Part shown: one piece after another, positions 45,793 to 54,712 of the stretch
Numbering within the stretch: the first letter of the stretch is position 1
Layout: each line of letters begins with the position of its first letter
Assembly (NCBI RefSeq): GCF_010725725.1
Contig: NZ_AP022599.1
Location: forward strand, 1,860,001-1,924,000
From: Mycolicibacterium pulveris
Lineage (GTDB): Bacteria; Actinomycetota; Actinomycetes; Mycobacteriales; Mycobacteriaceae
Direction of reading: 5' to 3'
Length of the DNA stretch: 64,000 nucleotides
The notes under the pieces: model-generated
Told to the model about the DNA's origin: nothing
The model's input: the letters and a program-made list of their open reading frames with translations, nothing else
Databases searched by the model: none
Program-made: the position numbers and the translations under genes

Positions 45793-46539
45793 CTAGAACG
45801 GTGTGCGCTCCAGCCAGGCGTCCCAGACCTTCACATCGCCGAAGACCTCCAGTCCGGCGTCGGCTGCGCTGCGCCGACGCATGATCGCCAGCAGCAGATC
45901 CTTGACCGGGCCGCGCAGCGCGACGTCGCCCTTGCCGTGGTCGTGCGTCCAGCTCATCCCGTGTTCGTCGTTGACGACGGTCCACTCGCCGGTGGGACCG
46001 AGCCCGTCGTCGGTGGCGTGCAGATGCATGGTGCGGCCGAAGTCGACGGGCGCTGCGGCCCGCGTGGCCTGAACCGACATCAACTCGATCCACTCGCTGA
46101 TGCCGTCGGCGGCCACCTCGACCGGCACGTCGAAAGGAGCGCCCAAGGCGAGCGCGGCGTCGGCGCGGTGCACCACCACCTCATGCAACAGGCGGCGGAT
46201 CCACCACCCCGCCGGGCGCGGCCCCGCGGCCGTCCACACCCGTTCCGAGCCGACCCGGTCGACCGCGGCGATGACGGCCCGCGGACCGGCGTTGAGCCAG
46301 TCGATCGCGGCGTCGGGATCGTCGGGCGGCTTGCCGTCGCGCACCTCGCGCGGATCAACAGGCGTGGTCCGGCGCTCGGCGATGATCTGTGCGGCCCAGC
46401 GGCTTCCGCGCCCGACGTGGCGGAACAGCTGCTTGAGTGTCCAGTCCGGACAGGTCGGTACGGGCGTCGACGGGTCTGCACTGCGGATCAGCTCCCCGAA
46501 TTCCCGGGTCTGGTCGAGCAGCGCTGCTCGGAAATCCAC
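45793..46539 (-). CDS. Maleylpyruvate isomerase family, mycothiol-dependent type (Rv0332-like)
   Basis: 248 residues. DinB/MDMPI four-helix fold: TCPDWTLKQLFRHVGRGSRW contains the N-terminal metal His, and LLHEVVVHRADAALAL carries the HxxxH pair, giving the three-His metal site of mycothiol-dependent isomerases and transferases. GTG start with TAAGTT 6 bases upstream (leaderless). The substrate is unknown; proteins of this family often attach mycothiol to electrophiles. Confidence 0.82.
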   Translation of the reverse strand: MDFRAALLDQTREFGELIRSADPSTPVPTCPDWTLKQLFRHVGRGSRWAAQIIAERRTTPVDPREVRDGKPPDDPDAAIDWLNAGPRAVIAAVDRVGSERVWTAAGPRPAGWWIRRLLHEVVVHRADAALALGAPFDVPVEVAADGISEWIELMSVQATRAAAPVDFGRTMHLHATDDGLGPTGEWTVVNDEHGMSWTHDHGKGDVALRGPVKDLLLAIMRRRSAADAGLEVFGDVKVWDAWLERTPF

Positions 46540-46548
46540 GCCCCGAAC

Positions 46549-47925
46549 TTAACCCAACTGATCGGACTTGACCGCAGAACCGATCGAGGCGGGCGCTTTA
46601 CCGAGCGTGACCGGCAGTGACGACCAGCCGCGCAGCACCCGGGTTTCACGGCGGCTGCCGCCGCCGGCCAGGCGCGCGTCGGGGAAGCGTTCGAAGAAGG
46701 TGCGCAACCCCACCTCACCTTCGGCCCGCGCCAACGCGGCGCCCAGGCAATAGTGTCTGCCGCCCGAGAACGACAGGTGCTTGCCCGCGTTCTCGCGTTC
46801 GATGTCGAAGCGATGCGGGTCCTCGAAGACGTTCGGGTCGCGGTTGGCGCCGGCGAGATAGAGGATGACGACGTCGCCGCGACGCACCCCGGTGCCCGCA
46901 ATGTCGGTGTCTTTCCCCGCCATTCGCGCGCTGAGCTGCACCGGCGAGTCGAGGCGCAGGATCTCCTCGACGGCGTTGGGCCACAGTTCGGGTCGGTCGG
47001 CCAACGTCTCGAGATGCTGCGGCGAGTCCAGCAGCATGCGAATTCCGTTGCCCAGCAGGTTGACCGTCGTCTCGAAGCCCGCGGCCAGCACAAGGCCCGC
47101 AGTGGCCATCAGCTCTTGTTCGTTGAGCCGGGCGCCTTCGTCGCTGGCCTGGATGATCTGGCTCATCAGATCCTCGCCGGGGTTGCGGCGCAGCTCGGCC
47201 AGGTGGTCGACAAGCCAATCGTTGAAGCCTTCGACACCGCGGTTGACCTGGCGGTACACCTTCCACGGCACCCCGATGTCCAGGCTGGGCGCGCCGAGCT
47301 CACCGAACTCCAGAATGCGCGGTCGCGCTTCGTCGGGCACGCCGAGAATGTCGCCGATCACGGTGACCGGCAGCCGCGAGCAGTAGCGCTCGACGATGTC
47401 GACGGTGCCGGAGGCGTCGGCGATCTCGTCTAGCAACGCATCGGCGGACTCTTGCACCCGGTCCTTCAGCGCGGCAACGGCTCTGGTGGTGAACACCGAC
47501 GACACCAGCTTGCGGTAACGGGTGTGGTCCGGCGGTTCGACCGACAGCATCGAGGGCGGCTCCAGCGGATGCAGCATGTCGGTCTTGGTTCGGTCGGCCA
47601 CCCACCGCAACGGTTTGGGCAGCGTCGACCCCATGGCGAAGACCCGGAAATCCTCCGAACGCAGGAGGTCGTTGACGATCGTGTGGTCGACGGTCAGGTA
47701 AGCGGCCCGGCAGCGCACGATGGGTCCGAGCGCGCGCAGTTCCTCGGTGAACGCGACGGGGTCGGTTCGGACCACCGGATCGGCGATCAACCTGGCCTGC
47801 GGGTCACCGCGACGGACGCCCAGCCACGAGAACAGGCGCACCACCCCGTGCATGGCCGCCCACCGAACCCGTTGCTTGATCGGGCCGTTGCGTCGAGGCG
47901 AATGGCTGTTCTGCACGATGGCCAC
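46549..47925 (-). CDS. Cytochrome P450
   Basis: 458 residues from the first GTG. TAGGCT directly abuts it (47926-47931), so the true start may be GTG 47916 with the motif as -10. P450 landmarks: I-helix oxygen-binding AAGFETTVNLL, the K-helix EEILRLDSP, and heme-thiolate FSGGRHYCLGAALARAE with the ligand Cys. Soluble bacterial class; needs a ferredoxin partner not found nearby. The CYP family and substrate cannot be assigned from the sequence by eye. Confidence 0.93.
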   Translation of the reverse strand: MAIVQNSHSPRRNGPIKQRVRWAAMHGVVRLFSWLGVRRGDPQARLIADPVVRTDPVAFTEELRALGPIVRCRAAYLTVDHTIVNDLLRSEDFRVFAMGSTLPKPLRWVADRTKTDMLHPLEPPSMLSVEPPDHTRYRKLVSSVFTTRAVAALKDRVQESADALLDEIADASGTVDIVERYCSRLPVTVIGDILGVPDEARPRILEFGELGAPSLDIGVPWKVYRQVNRGVEGFNDWLVDHLAELRRNPGEDLMSQIIQASDEGARLNEQELMATAGLVLAAGFETTVNLLGNGIRMLLDSPQHLETLADRPELWPNAVEEILRLDSPVQLSARMAGKDTDIAGTGVRRGDVVILYLAGANRDPNVFEDPHRFDIERENAGKHLSFSGGRHYCLGAALARAEGEVGLRTFFERFPDARLAGGGSRRETRVLRGWSSLPVTLGKAPASIGSAVKSDQLG

Positions 47926-47973
47926 AGCCTACCGAAATCCTCGGCCCGGCCACCGGGCGGTGAGCACCGCCCT

Positions 47974-49299
47974 TCAGACGTTGCGCCTGCCGAGGCCGTA
48001 CACCTGCCAGCCGGCGTCGCGCCACCGGGCAGCCTCAAGGCAATTGCGGCCGTCCACAACCACTTTGGCCCGTACGGTGGCCGCCAGCGCGGCCGGATCC
48101 AGTTCGGCGAACTCACGCCATTCGGTGAGGACAAGGACCGCGTCGGCGCGGTCGCAAGCCTCCACCACTGACGTCGAATAGTTCAACGTCGGAAACACCC
48201 GCCGGGAGTTCTCCAACGCCCGCGGATCGTAAACGTTGACCGTCGCGCCGTTGAGCTGCAGCATGCCTGCGACATCGAGGGCAGGCGAGTCGCGCACATC
48301 GTCGGAATCGGGTTTGAACGCCGCGCCCAAGACCGCGATGTTCGACCCCGGCAGCGAGCCACCGCACGCGGTGGTCGCCAACTCCACCATGCGGGTCCGA
48401 CGACGCATGTTGATGTTGTCCACCTCCCGCAGGAAGGTCAGCGCCTCGCTGGCGCCCAATTCGCCGGCGCGGGCCATGAACGCCCTGATGTCCTTGGGTA
48501 GGCACCCGCCGCCGAACCCCAGGCCCGCGTTGAGGAACCGCCGCCCGATCCGGGGGTCGTGCCCCAACGCGTCGGCGAGCACGGCCACGTCGGCGCCGAC
48601 GGCCTCGCACACCTCCGAGATCGCATTGATGAACGAGATCTTGGTGGCGAGAAAGGCGTTCGCGGACACCTTAACCAGTTCGGCGGTCTGCAGATCGGTC
48701 ACCAGCAGCGGTACGCCGTCGCGCAGCATCGCCGCGTACAGGTCCCGGATCGCGGGTTCGGTCCGCGTCGAGTCCGCTTGCACACCAAGCACAATCCGGT
48801 CGGGATGCAGGGTGTCGTGCACGGCGAAGCCCTCCCGCAGGAACTCCGGGTTCCACGCGATCTCGACGTCCACACCGGCGACGGCCAGCGGCCGCGCCCG
48901 GTCCGCCAGGTCGGCGGCCGTGCCCACCGGCACCGTCGACTTGCCGACGATCACCGCCGAACGCCGCAGTCGGGGCACCAACATGTCGATCACCGAGTGC
49001 ACATGGGCCAGGTCGGCGCCGTAATCACCCTTCTTCTGCGGGGTTCCGACGGCCAGAAAATGCACGTCGGCGAACTCGGCCGCCTCATCGTATTCGGTGG
49101 TGAAGTGCAGTCGTCCGGCAGAAAGGTTGTCGCTCACCATCTTTGGCAGGCCGGGTTCGTAGAACGGAACATCTCCGGCTGCCAGTTTGGCGACCTTCCC
49201 CGGATCGACGTCCACGCCGAGCACCTCATGCCCGATTTCGGCCAACCCCGCGGCGTGGGTGGCGCCGAGATATCCGGTACCGAACACCGTGCATCGCAT
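47974..49299 (-). CDS. udgA: UDP-glucose 6-dehydrogenase
   Basis: 441 residues. NAD-binding start CTVFGTGYLGATHAAGLAE, substrate region WNPEFLREGFAVHD, and the catalytic Cys266 in GFGGGCLPKDIRAF; a C-terminal UDP-binding domain follows. It oxidises UDP-glucose to UDP-glucuronate for polysaccharide or glycolipid synthesis. M. tuberculosis has udgA (Rv0322) beside dcd (Rv0321) as here, with one gene inserted between them in this genome. A palindrome sits one base upstream of the ATG. Confidence 0.95.
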   Translation of the reverse strand: MRCTVFGTGYLGATHAAGLAEIGHEVLGVDVDPGKVAKLAAGDVPFYEPGLPKMVSDNLSAGRLHFTTEYDEAAEFADVHFLAVGTPQKKGDYGADLAHVHSVIDMLVPRLRRSAVIVGKSTVPVGTAADLADRARPLAVAGVDVEIAWNPEFLREGFAVHDTLHPDRIVLGVQADSTRTEPAIRDLYAAMLRDGVPLLVTDLQTAELVKVSANAFLATKISFINAISEVCEAVGADVAVLADALGHDPRIGRRFLNAGLGFGGGCLPKDIRAFMARAGELGASEALTFLREVDNINMRRRTRMVELATTACGGSLPGSNIAVLGAAFKPDSDDVRDSPALDVAGMLQLNGATVNVYDPRALENSRRVFPTLNYSTSVVEACDRADAVLVLTEWREFAELDPAALAATVRAKVVVDGRNCLEAARWRDAGWQVYGLGRRNV

Positions 49300-49300
49300 A

Positions 49301-49316
49301 CTGCCTCTATAGGCAG
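49301..49316. promoter_or_regulatory. Inverted repeat around the udgA start
   Basis: CTGCCT-CTAT-AGGCAG ends one base before the udgA ATG. On the minus strand it contains TATAGA, which would be a -10 for a leaderless transcript, so a protein bound to the dyad would cover the promoter. It could equally be a leader hairpin. Confidence 0.4.
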
Positions 49317-49383
49317 CCGCGGTGAGCTATCCGCTACGCGACACTGAGCGGCCGGCCAACATCAGGTGACCAGCGTGGTGGCG

Positions 49384-50991
49384 TCAGCTGCAGAAGATCA
49401 GGAAGCAGTTGCCGCCCGACCCGCCCGAACCGCCGCGCCCGGACGGCCCCTGAGAACCACCGGAACCACCGGAACGACGTGACCCCGGTCCGTAGTCATC
49501 CGAACCGCGGGATCCCGACGAGCTGCCCGAGCCCGAACCCGAACCGTTCTCCCACGGCGGCCACTGCGGGCTCTGCGGCTCGTCGGGCTCCTCCCACGGC
49601 GGGTTCCACGGCTTGGGCGGCGTCCACGTCGGGGTGGGCGGGTCATACGACGGCGGCGCCGGACGCCACGGCGGCAGCCACGGGTTCCGCGGCCTCGGGT
49701 ACCACACGGCCGGCGGCTCATACACCGGCGGCGGGATGTACACCGGCGCCGGAACGGGTGCGGGCGCCACCGGAGCAGGCGCGGGCGCGGCGGGCGGCGG
49801 TGGCGGCGGTGCCGCCGGCGCGGGAGCGGGCGCGGGCGCGGCGGGCGCCTCGACGTACACCGTCCGCGGCGGAGCCTGCGGAGCCTCCTGCACGACGGGG
49901 ATCGGGGCCTTGATGGTCTCGGCCGGCGGCGGAGGTGGTGGCGGCGCCTCGACCGGTTGGGCCTCCTGGCGCACCGGCGGGGGCGGTGCGGGGGCGATGG
50001 TGCTCGGCACGATCGCGCTCTGGCCGGGGCTGGGCCGCTGGTCGGCCGTCGGGCGGATGCTGACCGCCAGCGAGATGACCAGGGCCACCACGCCGATGAC
50101 GAAGATCGACGTCAGCGCGCTGCCGACGAGAAGGAAGGGCTTGCGCTCCTCACCGGCCAGCTGAATTTCGGTCTGCGGCTCGTCGTCGGAGAACGGGTCG
50201 GCGCCGTCGAACGGCGCCATCTGGGTCTGGGCTCCGGCCAGCGCGGCGTAGGCACTGCCCGCCGTGGGGCCGTCGGGGTCCTGGGAGTAGGCCAGCCCGA
50301 CGGTGGACGCCTCGAACGCCGGGGCGTTGGCGGCGGCCAGCGCCGCGCCGCGGGCCGCCGCGAGGTCGGGTTCGTCCGGCGCGCTCACGGGCAGGCTGAC
50401 GAGATTTTCGAGGTGGTTCTTCACCGACGCGATGTCGACGCCGGAGCCGACGACGAACATGGCCTGCGGTCGCGACTCCTGCGCGTCGACCGCGGCGGCC
50501 ATCTCGGCGAGCACGGCCATCGCGTCGCCGCTGTGCAGGGTTCGGCTGAGCACCTTGACGACCGACCCGTCGTCGGTCTGCACGACCGACAGCGTGGCGG
50601 TGTCGCGGTCGATGAAGAACAGCGCGGTGGTGTCGTATCCGACCGCTCGGCCCACCGCCTGCGCGAGCGCCGCGGCGGCGTGGCCGTCGGAGACCAGCAT
50701 GACGTCGTCGATGCCGCGGGCGGCCAGCCCGTCGCGCAGCGCCGAGGCTTCGGTGTGGTCGCTCCAGGTAACCCCGATCGCTTTGAGATGGTGTCCGCCG
50801 GTTTCGGCGCTCTCCTTGGTGCCCAGCACGGCGTCGATCACTTGGCTAGGTGCGCTCGACGTTGCCGAGCCGGGTTCGTTCGTCACGTCGAAGACGTCGT
50901 GATCGACGGTGAGGCCGTCGGCCTTCTCGCCCTCGACCAGCACCAGGCGGACCGTCGTGGGTGTCATAGACACACCGAGAACGATGTCCAC
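49384..50991 (-). CDS. Actin-fold-like membrane protein with Pro-rich tail (1)
   Basis: 535 residues from GTG 50991 with GGAGG upstream. The N-terminal 230 residues start MDIVLGVSMTPTTVRLVLVEG, then TALFFIDRDTATLSVVQTD and FVVGSGVDIASV, spaced like the phosphate and adenosine strands of actin-like ATPases but without their Gly-rich loops, so nucleotide binding is doubtful. A helix at about 280-305 (GSALTSIFVIGVVALVIS) is followed by about 200 residues of Pro/Ala, then Trp/Pro-rich repeats, a Ser/Gly linker and a terminal GGNCFLIFCS with two cysteines. It is paralogous to the 56346 gene. The function is unknown. Confidence 0.75.
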   Translation of the reverse strand: MDIVLGVSMTPTTVRLVLVEGEKADGLTVDHDVFDVTNEPGSATSSAPSQVIDAVLGTKESAETGGHHLKAIGVTWSDHTEASALRDGLAARGIDDVMLVSDGHAAAALAQAVGRAVGYDTTALFFIDRDTATLSVVQTDDGSVVKVLSRTLHSGDAMAVLAEMAAAVDAQESRPQAMFVVGSGVDIASVKNHLENLVSLPVSAPDEPDLAAARGAALAAANAPAFEASTVGLAYSQDPDGPTAGSAYAALAGAQTQMAPFDGADPFSDDEPQTEIQLAGEERKPFLLVGSALTSIFVIGVVALVISLAVSIRPTADQRPSPGQSAIVPSTIAPAPPPPVRQEAQPVEAPPPPPPPAETIKAPIPVVQEAPQAPPRTVYVEAPAAPAPAPAPAAPPPPPPAAPAPAPVAPAPVPAPVYIPPPVYEPPAVWYPRPRNPWLPPWRPAPPSYDPPTPTWTPPKPWNPPWEEPDEPQSPQWPPWENGSGSGSGSSSGSRGSDDYGPGSRRSGGSGGSQGPSGRGGSGGSGGNCFLIFCS

Positions 50992-51223
50992 TGACCCTCC
51001 AAAACTGTTTGCTACGCTGTCTAGGTCTTCGCTCTGCCCCGCTTTTCACACAAACCGGCGACTAGTACTTAATCGGCCGAAACAGACTCGGCGTTACGTT
51101 CCAATGCGCCATTAGCTGATGGCGATTAAGTTGGGGTCGCCACTTCGACCCTACTCGGATCAACGGGCGTGCGCGCCGGTCAGTTCACTCAGCTTGCAGG
51201 GCGCCGAAAATGGCGCGCCGGGC

Positions 51224-51796
51224 TCAGCTCGATTTGAGGAAGTTCTGATACGACCGCGACGGTGTCGGGCCACGCTGGCCCTGATATTTCGACCCGACTT
51301 TGGCGCTGCCGTAGGGGTGCTCGGCCGGGCTGGTCAGCCGCAGCAGGCAGAGCTGGCCGATCTTCATGCCCGGCCACAAGATGATGGGCAGGTTGGCGAC
51401 GTTGGACAGCTCGAGGGTGATGTGTCCGGAGAAGCCGGGGTCGATGAAGCCCGCGGTCGAGTGGGTCAGCAGACCCAGACGGCCCAGCGAGGACTTCCCC
51501 TCGAGGCGGCCGGCGAGGTCGTCGGGCAGGGTGCACAGCTCCAGCGTCGAGCCGAGCACGAACTCGCCGGGATGCAGCACGAACGGCTCGCCCGGATCGG
51601 GTTGCACCAGGCTGGTGAGCTCGTCCTGCTGCAGGGACGGATCGATGTGGGTGTAGCGGGTGTTGTTGAACACCCGGAACAGGTTGTCCAGACGCACGTC
51701 GATGCTCGACGGCTGGATCAGGCTGTCGTCGAACGGGTCGAGGCCCAGCCGCTCGGCGGCGATTTCGGCGCGGATGTCGCGATCGGAGAGCAGCAC
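51224..51796 (-). CDS. dcd: dCTP deaminase
   Basis: 190 residues, full length. Recognised by [45 protein letters not shown] and [20 protein letters not shown], the family's active-site signature with the catalytic Glu region. It supplies dUTP (or dUMP in the bifunctional form) for thymidylate synthesis. GTG start with TAGGCT 6 bases upstream (leaderless). Divergent from tRNA-Gly. The 232 bases downstream to the next gene contain an inverted repeat CGCCAT-N6-ATGGCG (51107-51124). Confidence 0.96.
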   Translation of the reverse strand: MLLSDRDIRAEIAAERLGLDPFDDSLIQPSSIDVRLDNLFRVFNNTRYTHIDPSLQQDELTSLVQPDPGEPFVLHPGEFVLGSTLELCTLPDDLAGRLEGKSSLGRLGLLTHSTAGFIDPGFSGHITLELSNVANLPIILWPGMKIGQLCLLRLTSPAEHPYGSAKVGSKYQGQRGPTPSRSYQNFLKSS

Positions 51797-51841
51797 CCGA
51801 CGAGCCTAGCCGCTCGGATGTTAGCCTTCGTGCTCAAACAG

Positions 51842-51915
51842 GCCGGTGTAGTTCAATGGCAGAACATCAGCTTCCCAAGCTGAGAACGCGGGTTCGATTC
51901 CCGTCACCGGCTCCA
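51842..51915 (+). tRNA. glyU: tRNA-Gly (anticodon CCC)
   Basis: A 71-base cloverleaf plus an encoded CCA. The acceptor stem GCCGGTG pairs with CACCGGC, the anticodon stem TCAGC pairs with GCTGA around TTCCCAA (CCC at 51874-51876), and GCGGG-TTCGATT-CCCGT makes the T arm. It reads GGG codons. TAGCCT at 51822-51827 is a likely -10. Confidence 0.95.
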
Positions 51916-51952
51916 GTGTCACGGCCGGCCGAGGGTCGTTAGCCTCGGCGAT

Positions 51953-53152
51953 GTGGCTACCCCGGCGCTCGATCTGCTGCTCGGTCCGGAAGGCCCGAAC
52001 GTGCTCGCCGCCGCGATCGCCGAATACGACTGCCAGCTGGAGGACCTCCGCGCGGCCGAGGTCAACGTGGACCCCTCGGGTGCCGCGATCGTGGCATACG
52101 AGGCGGGGGTGCGCCGCGCCGACGGCACGTTGACGGCGGAATTTCTCGGCGCCACAACCGGAAAGCGGATTCCGCCGGGCGCGGCCGTCGTCGCGGGCGA
52201 GTACCGCGGCGAGCAGGTCGAGGTCGGAATCTGGGCCTGGCCTCGCGATCCCGCGCTACCCGCACTTCCGACGGCGAGCGCCCCGTCCCTGCTGGCCGAG
52301 CTGTTTCGCGAGTTCGGGTTGAGCAAGGCGGCGTCCCTCGACATCCGCCCACTGCGGTACCTGCCGTCGCGGCACGCCGTGCTCGAGGTGCACGACGGCC
52401 GTTTCCGGTGGTTCGTCAAGGTCGTGCGGCCCACAGCGGTGGCCGACCTCTGCCGTCGCCACGAACTCACATACCGCCACGTTCCCGTTCCCCCGGTTCT
52501 CGCCTCGACCCCGGACGGCGTGATCGTGCTGCCCGAAGCGCGGGGAACGCCCCTGGACACCCTGATCACCGACGGCGGCGCCGCGCTGCCCGCACCCGAG
52601 GCGCTGGAATCGGTCCTGGACGCGCTGCCGGACGAACTCATGTCGCTCGAGCGGGAACCGTCACATCTGGAGCTGGTCGAATACCACGCCGGCGCGTTGC
52701 GGTGCGCGGCCACCGACGAGCCCGCGGTGCTGGCCCGGCTCACCGACGTGGTGGACGCCCTGCTCGAGGTCGAAGCCGAGCGGGAGGAGGTGGTGCCGGT
52801 GCACGGCGACTTCCATGAAGGCCAGCTCTTCGTCGAGAACGGGGTCGTGACCGCGGTTCTCGACATCGACAGCGCGGGGCCCGGGGAACGCTCTGACGAG
52901 TGGGCGACGCTGCTCGCGCATTTGTCGGCGGTAGCGCTCGACGAGACCAGCACCGAAGTGGCCACCCGGTACGCGGACGCGGTCCTCGCCCACGCGGAGC
53001 GGCGGGTGGCGGCTCGGCACCTACGAGAGCGGACGGCGGCGGCGCTGGTCGGGTTGGCCACCGGGCCGTTTCGCCTGCAACATCCCCAGTGGCCCGGGCA
53101 CACCGTGGACCTGCTGGACGTGGCGATGCGATGGCTGTCGGATACGACCTAA
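51953..53152 (+). CDS. Aminoglycoside phosphotransferase (APH) family protein
   Basis: 399 residues from GTG 51953, with TAGCCT 7 bases upstream (leaderless). The C-terminal half has the kinase-like catalytic loop VVPVHGDFHEGQLFVENG and the metal-binding LDIDSAGPGERSDEWA. The N-terminal region is longer than in resistance enzymes and lacks a clear nucleotide loop. Actinobacterial members phosphorylate sugars such as maltose as well as drugs, so resistance should not be assumed. It lies 37 bases after tRNA-Gly. Confidence 0.75.
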   Translation: MATPALDLLLGPEGPNVLAAAIAEYDCQLEDLRAAEVNVDPSGAAIVAYEAGVRRADGTLTAEFLGATTGKRIPPGAAVVAGEYRGEQVEVGIWAWPRDPALPALPTASAPSLLAELFREFGLSKAASLDIRPLRYLPSRHAVLEVHDGRFRWFVKVVRPTAVADLCRRHELTYRHVPVPPVLASTPDGVIVLPEARGTPLDTLITDGGAALPAPEALESVLDALPDELMSLEREPSHLELVEYHAGALRCAATDEPAVLARLTDVVDALLEVEAEREEVVPVHGDFHEGQLFVENGVVTAVLDIDSAGPGERSDEWATLLAHLSAVALDETSTEVATRYADAVLAHAERRVAARHLRERTAAALVGLATGPFRLQHPQWPGHTVDLLDVAMRWLSDTT

Positions 53153-53248
53153 AAGGCCCAATCTGCGCCTTGCGGCCCTTGGTGATTCGCGCAAAACTGG
53201 ACAGTGGGCCGGGGAAGCGAAACGAACGGGAACCGAAGGGAAAGATCA

Positions 53249-53515
53249 GTGGAACGACCGGCCACCTGGAAAGTCGTGACCCTCGGCGCGGCCCTCACCA
53301 GCCTGAGCGTTGCGGGTGTCGGCACCGCTCAGGCAGACAATGGAGCTAGCGTCCCTGCCCCCGCTTCGGTGAGCGCGGGCGAACTCAACGCGCCGCTCCG
53401 CCCGCACGGGACCCCTCATTGGTCACCGTGGAGACCTCACTGGACCCCGTGGAAAATCGTGAGGAGCCCGTGGAAGTGCGTGCACAGCCCGTGGAAGTGC
53501 GTCCCACGCTGGTGA
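53249..53515 (+). CDS. Small exported Trp-rich repeat protein
   Basis: 88 residues from GTG 53249 (GGGAAAG upstream). The signal peptide (TWKVVTLGAALTSLSVAGVG) is likely cleaved after AQA near residue 28. The mature part ends in repeats of (S/T)PWK(C/I)V(H/R/P): HWSPWR, HWTPWK, then three 7-residue units, two with Cys. At the DNA level a 21-base unit repeats with AGCCCGTGGAAGTGCGT at 53465 and 53486. No family is recognised. The Trp and Cys pattern suggests a membrane-active or disulfide-linked envelope peptide. Confidence 0.55.
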   Translation: MERPATWKVVTLGAALTSLSVAGVGTAQADNGASVPAPASVSAGELNAPLRPHGTPHWSPWRPHWTPWKIVRSPWKCVHSPWKCVPRW

Positions 53516-53843
53516 CAACGGGCCGATCGGCGCGGCGGTGACATCGTCGCCATCGCGTAACCTCGTAGCGTCGATCTACGGTTGACCGCCGAAAACCCAG
53601 CGGGCAGTACATTTTCCGGGCAGTGCATGTTCGAAGATGCATCCCGTCGTCCGCGGTAATCAGAGGGTTCGCTGAATCTCGGCAGGAAGTTGCCTCTGCG
53701 GATGAGTCGCCGAACCCGTCATCGACGGCTCTGCGCTCTTTAGAACTCGGTGCCAGCGCCCCGGCTCCGCGGATATCGATTCGGCCACGCGGGCGCGTCG
53801 CTGACGCCGCAGTGCTGACGCGACCGTTAGATTCCTGGTCACT
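53516..53843. other. Intergenic region, no supported gene
   Basis: 328 bases with no convincing gene. GGGCAGTACAT (53601-53611) and GGGCAGTGCAT (53620-53630) form a direct repeat 19 bases apart. TAGATT (53828-53833), 10 bases before the next ATG, is a possible -10. Confidence 0.45.
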
Positions 53844-54260
53844 ATGACAAAGGTTCTGCACCTGGTGGTTGCCGCCGCCACGCCTGCGATCGCGGGCGTC
53901 GCACTCGCCGCCCCGGCACTTGCCGCCCCGACACTGCTCAACGGCAGCTACAGCGAAGTCGACGGCGACCCCATGAACGTGTGGACCATCTCGACGAGCT
54001 GCGGCCCCGCCGGTTGCACCGGCACGGTCTCCAGCAACGAGGGCTGGCAGACCCCCACCACGTATACGGGCGGCCGCTGGGTCTTCACGGTCTCCAAGCC
54101 CGGCGGCCTGATCTGCGACGACGGGCACTACGAACCGGCCGTCGTGTCGATGTCGGTGGACCCGGTGACGCTCAGCGGAGTGATCTCGTCAGATTCCAAT
54201 TACGGCTGCGCGGGCGGAATCGTCACCCACGCACCGTTCCAGCTGCAGAAAGTGGGCTGA
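53844..54260 (+). CDS. Small secreted protein with four cysteines
   Basis: 138 residues. Signal peptide (VLHLVVAAATPAIAGVALAA) with cleavage after ALA near residue 27. The mature part contains YSEVDGDPMNVWTISTSCG, a CGPAGC pair and late cysteines in LICDDGH and NYGCAGG, suggesting two disulfides in a small beta-rich domain. It resembles a common mycobacterial family of secreted proteins of unknown function. No operon partner is evident. Confidence 0.7.
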   Translation: MTKVLHLVVAAATPAIAGVALAAPALAAPTLLNGSYSEVDGDPMNVWTISTSCGPAGCTGTVSSNEGWQTPTTYTGGRWVFTVSKPGGLICDDGHYEPAVVSMSVDPVTLSGVISSDSNYGCAGGIVTHAPFQLQKVG

Positions 54261-54448
54261 CCCCGCAGGCCGAGAACTACGCGGGCGCGCACCGGTGTAA
54301 CGAGCAGTTCAGACCCGATACCAGAAGGTCATAAACGGTGCAGCGGCGGCCTTCTCGTACCGGGTTTCTGCTGCGTAAATTTTAGGAAATTGCCCCACTG
54401 GGCTTTTCATCGCCGATAGTCTCGACTCCTCGATTTGAGAGGTGCGAA

Positions 54449-54703
54449 ATGTTCGATCTGCCAAGGTCAACCAGTCGATTTCTCGGCGCTGCCGCGATCG
54501 GTGTCGCGCTCGCTGCCGGGCCCGCCATGGCCGCGCTGAACCAGTCGCCATCGCAGCCACTGGCCGAACCCGCGTGTACGGGAGCCGAATCCATCGTCGA
54601 CGGCACGCCGACGTGTGTGCCCGCCCCCGCTCCGCCCACGGCCCCTGAGGCGCCCAGCAATACCGGGGTGGACTCCCAGGAGCACGACGCCGGACATCAC
54701 TGA
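54449..54703 (+). CDS. Small exported Pro-rich protein
   Basis: 84 residues with GAGAGG upstream of the ATG. Signal peptide (STSRFLGAAAIGVALAAGPA) likely cleaved after AMA; the mature part is about 55 residues, with two cysteines and a Pro-rich segment (CVPAPAPPTAPEAPS), ending His-His. No family is recognised. Convergent with the 54713 gene. Confidence 0.55.
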   Translation: MFDLPRSTSRFLGAAAIGVALAAGPAMAALNQSPSQPLAEPACTGAESIVDGTPTCVPAPAPPTAPEAPSNTGVDSQEHDAGHH

Positions 54704-54712
54704 GTCCACGCG

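Noticed and set aside
51068..51130. CTTAATCG ... CGATTAAG inverted repeat as a terminator
   Set aside because: The arms are only 8 bases, 47 bases apart, and no transcript end is implied; probably chance.
51842..51953. tRNA-Gly 3' end as a genomic-island attachment site
   Set aside because: No integrase gene, no repeated tRNA tail and no foreign-looking genes next to it; from memory, dcd-udgA order is conserved here.
53623..53847. 74-codon frame upstream of the 53844 gene
   Set aside because: No ribosome site, no signal peptide or domain, and it overlaps the promoter region of the next gene.
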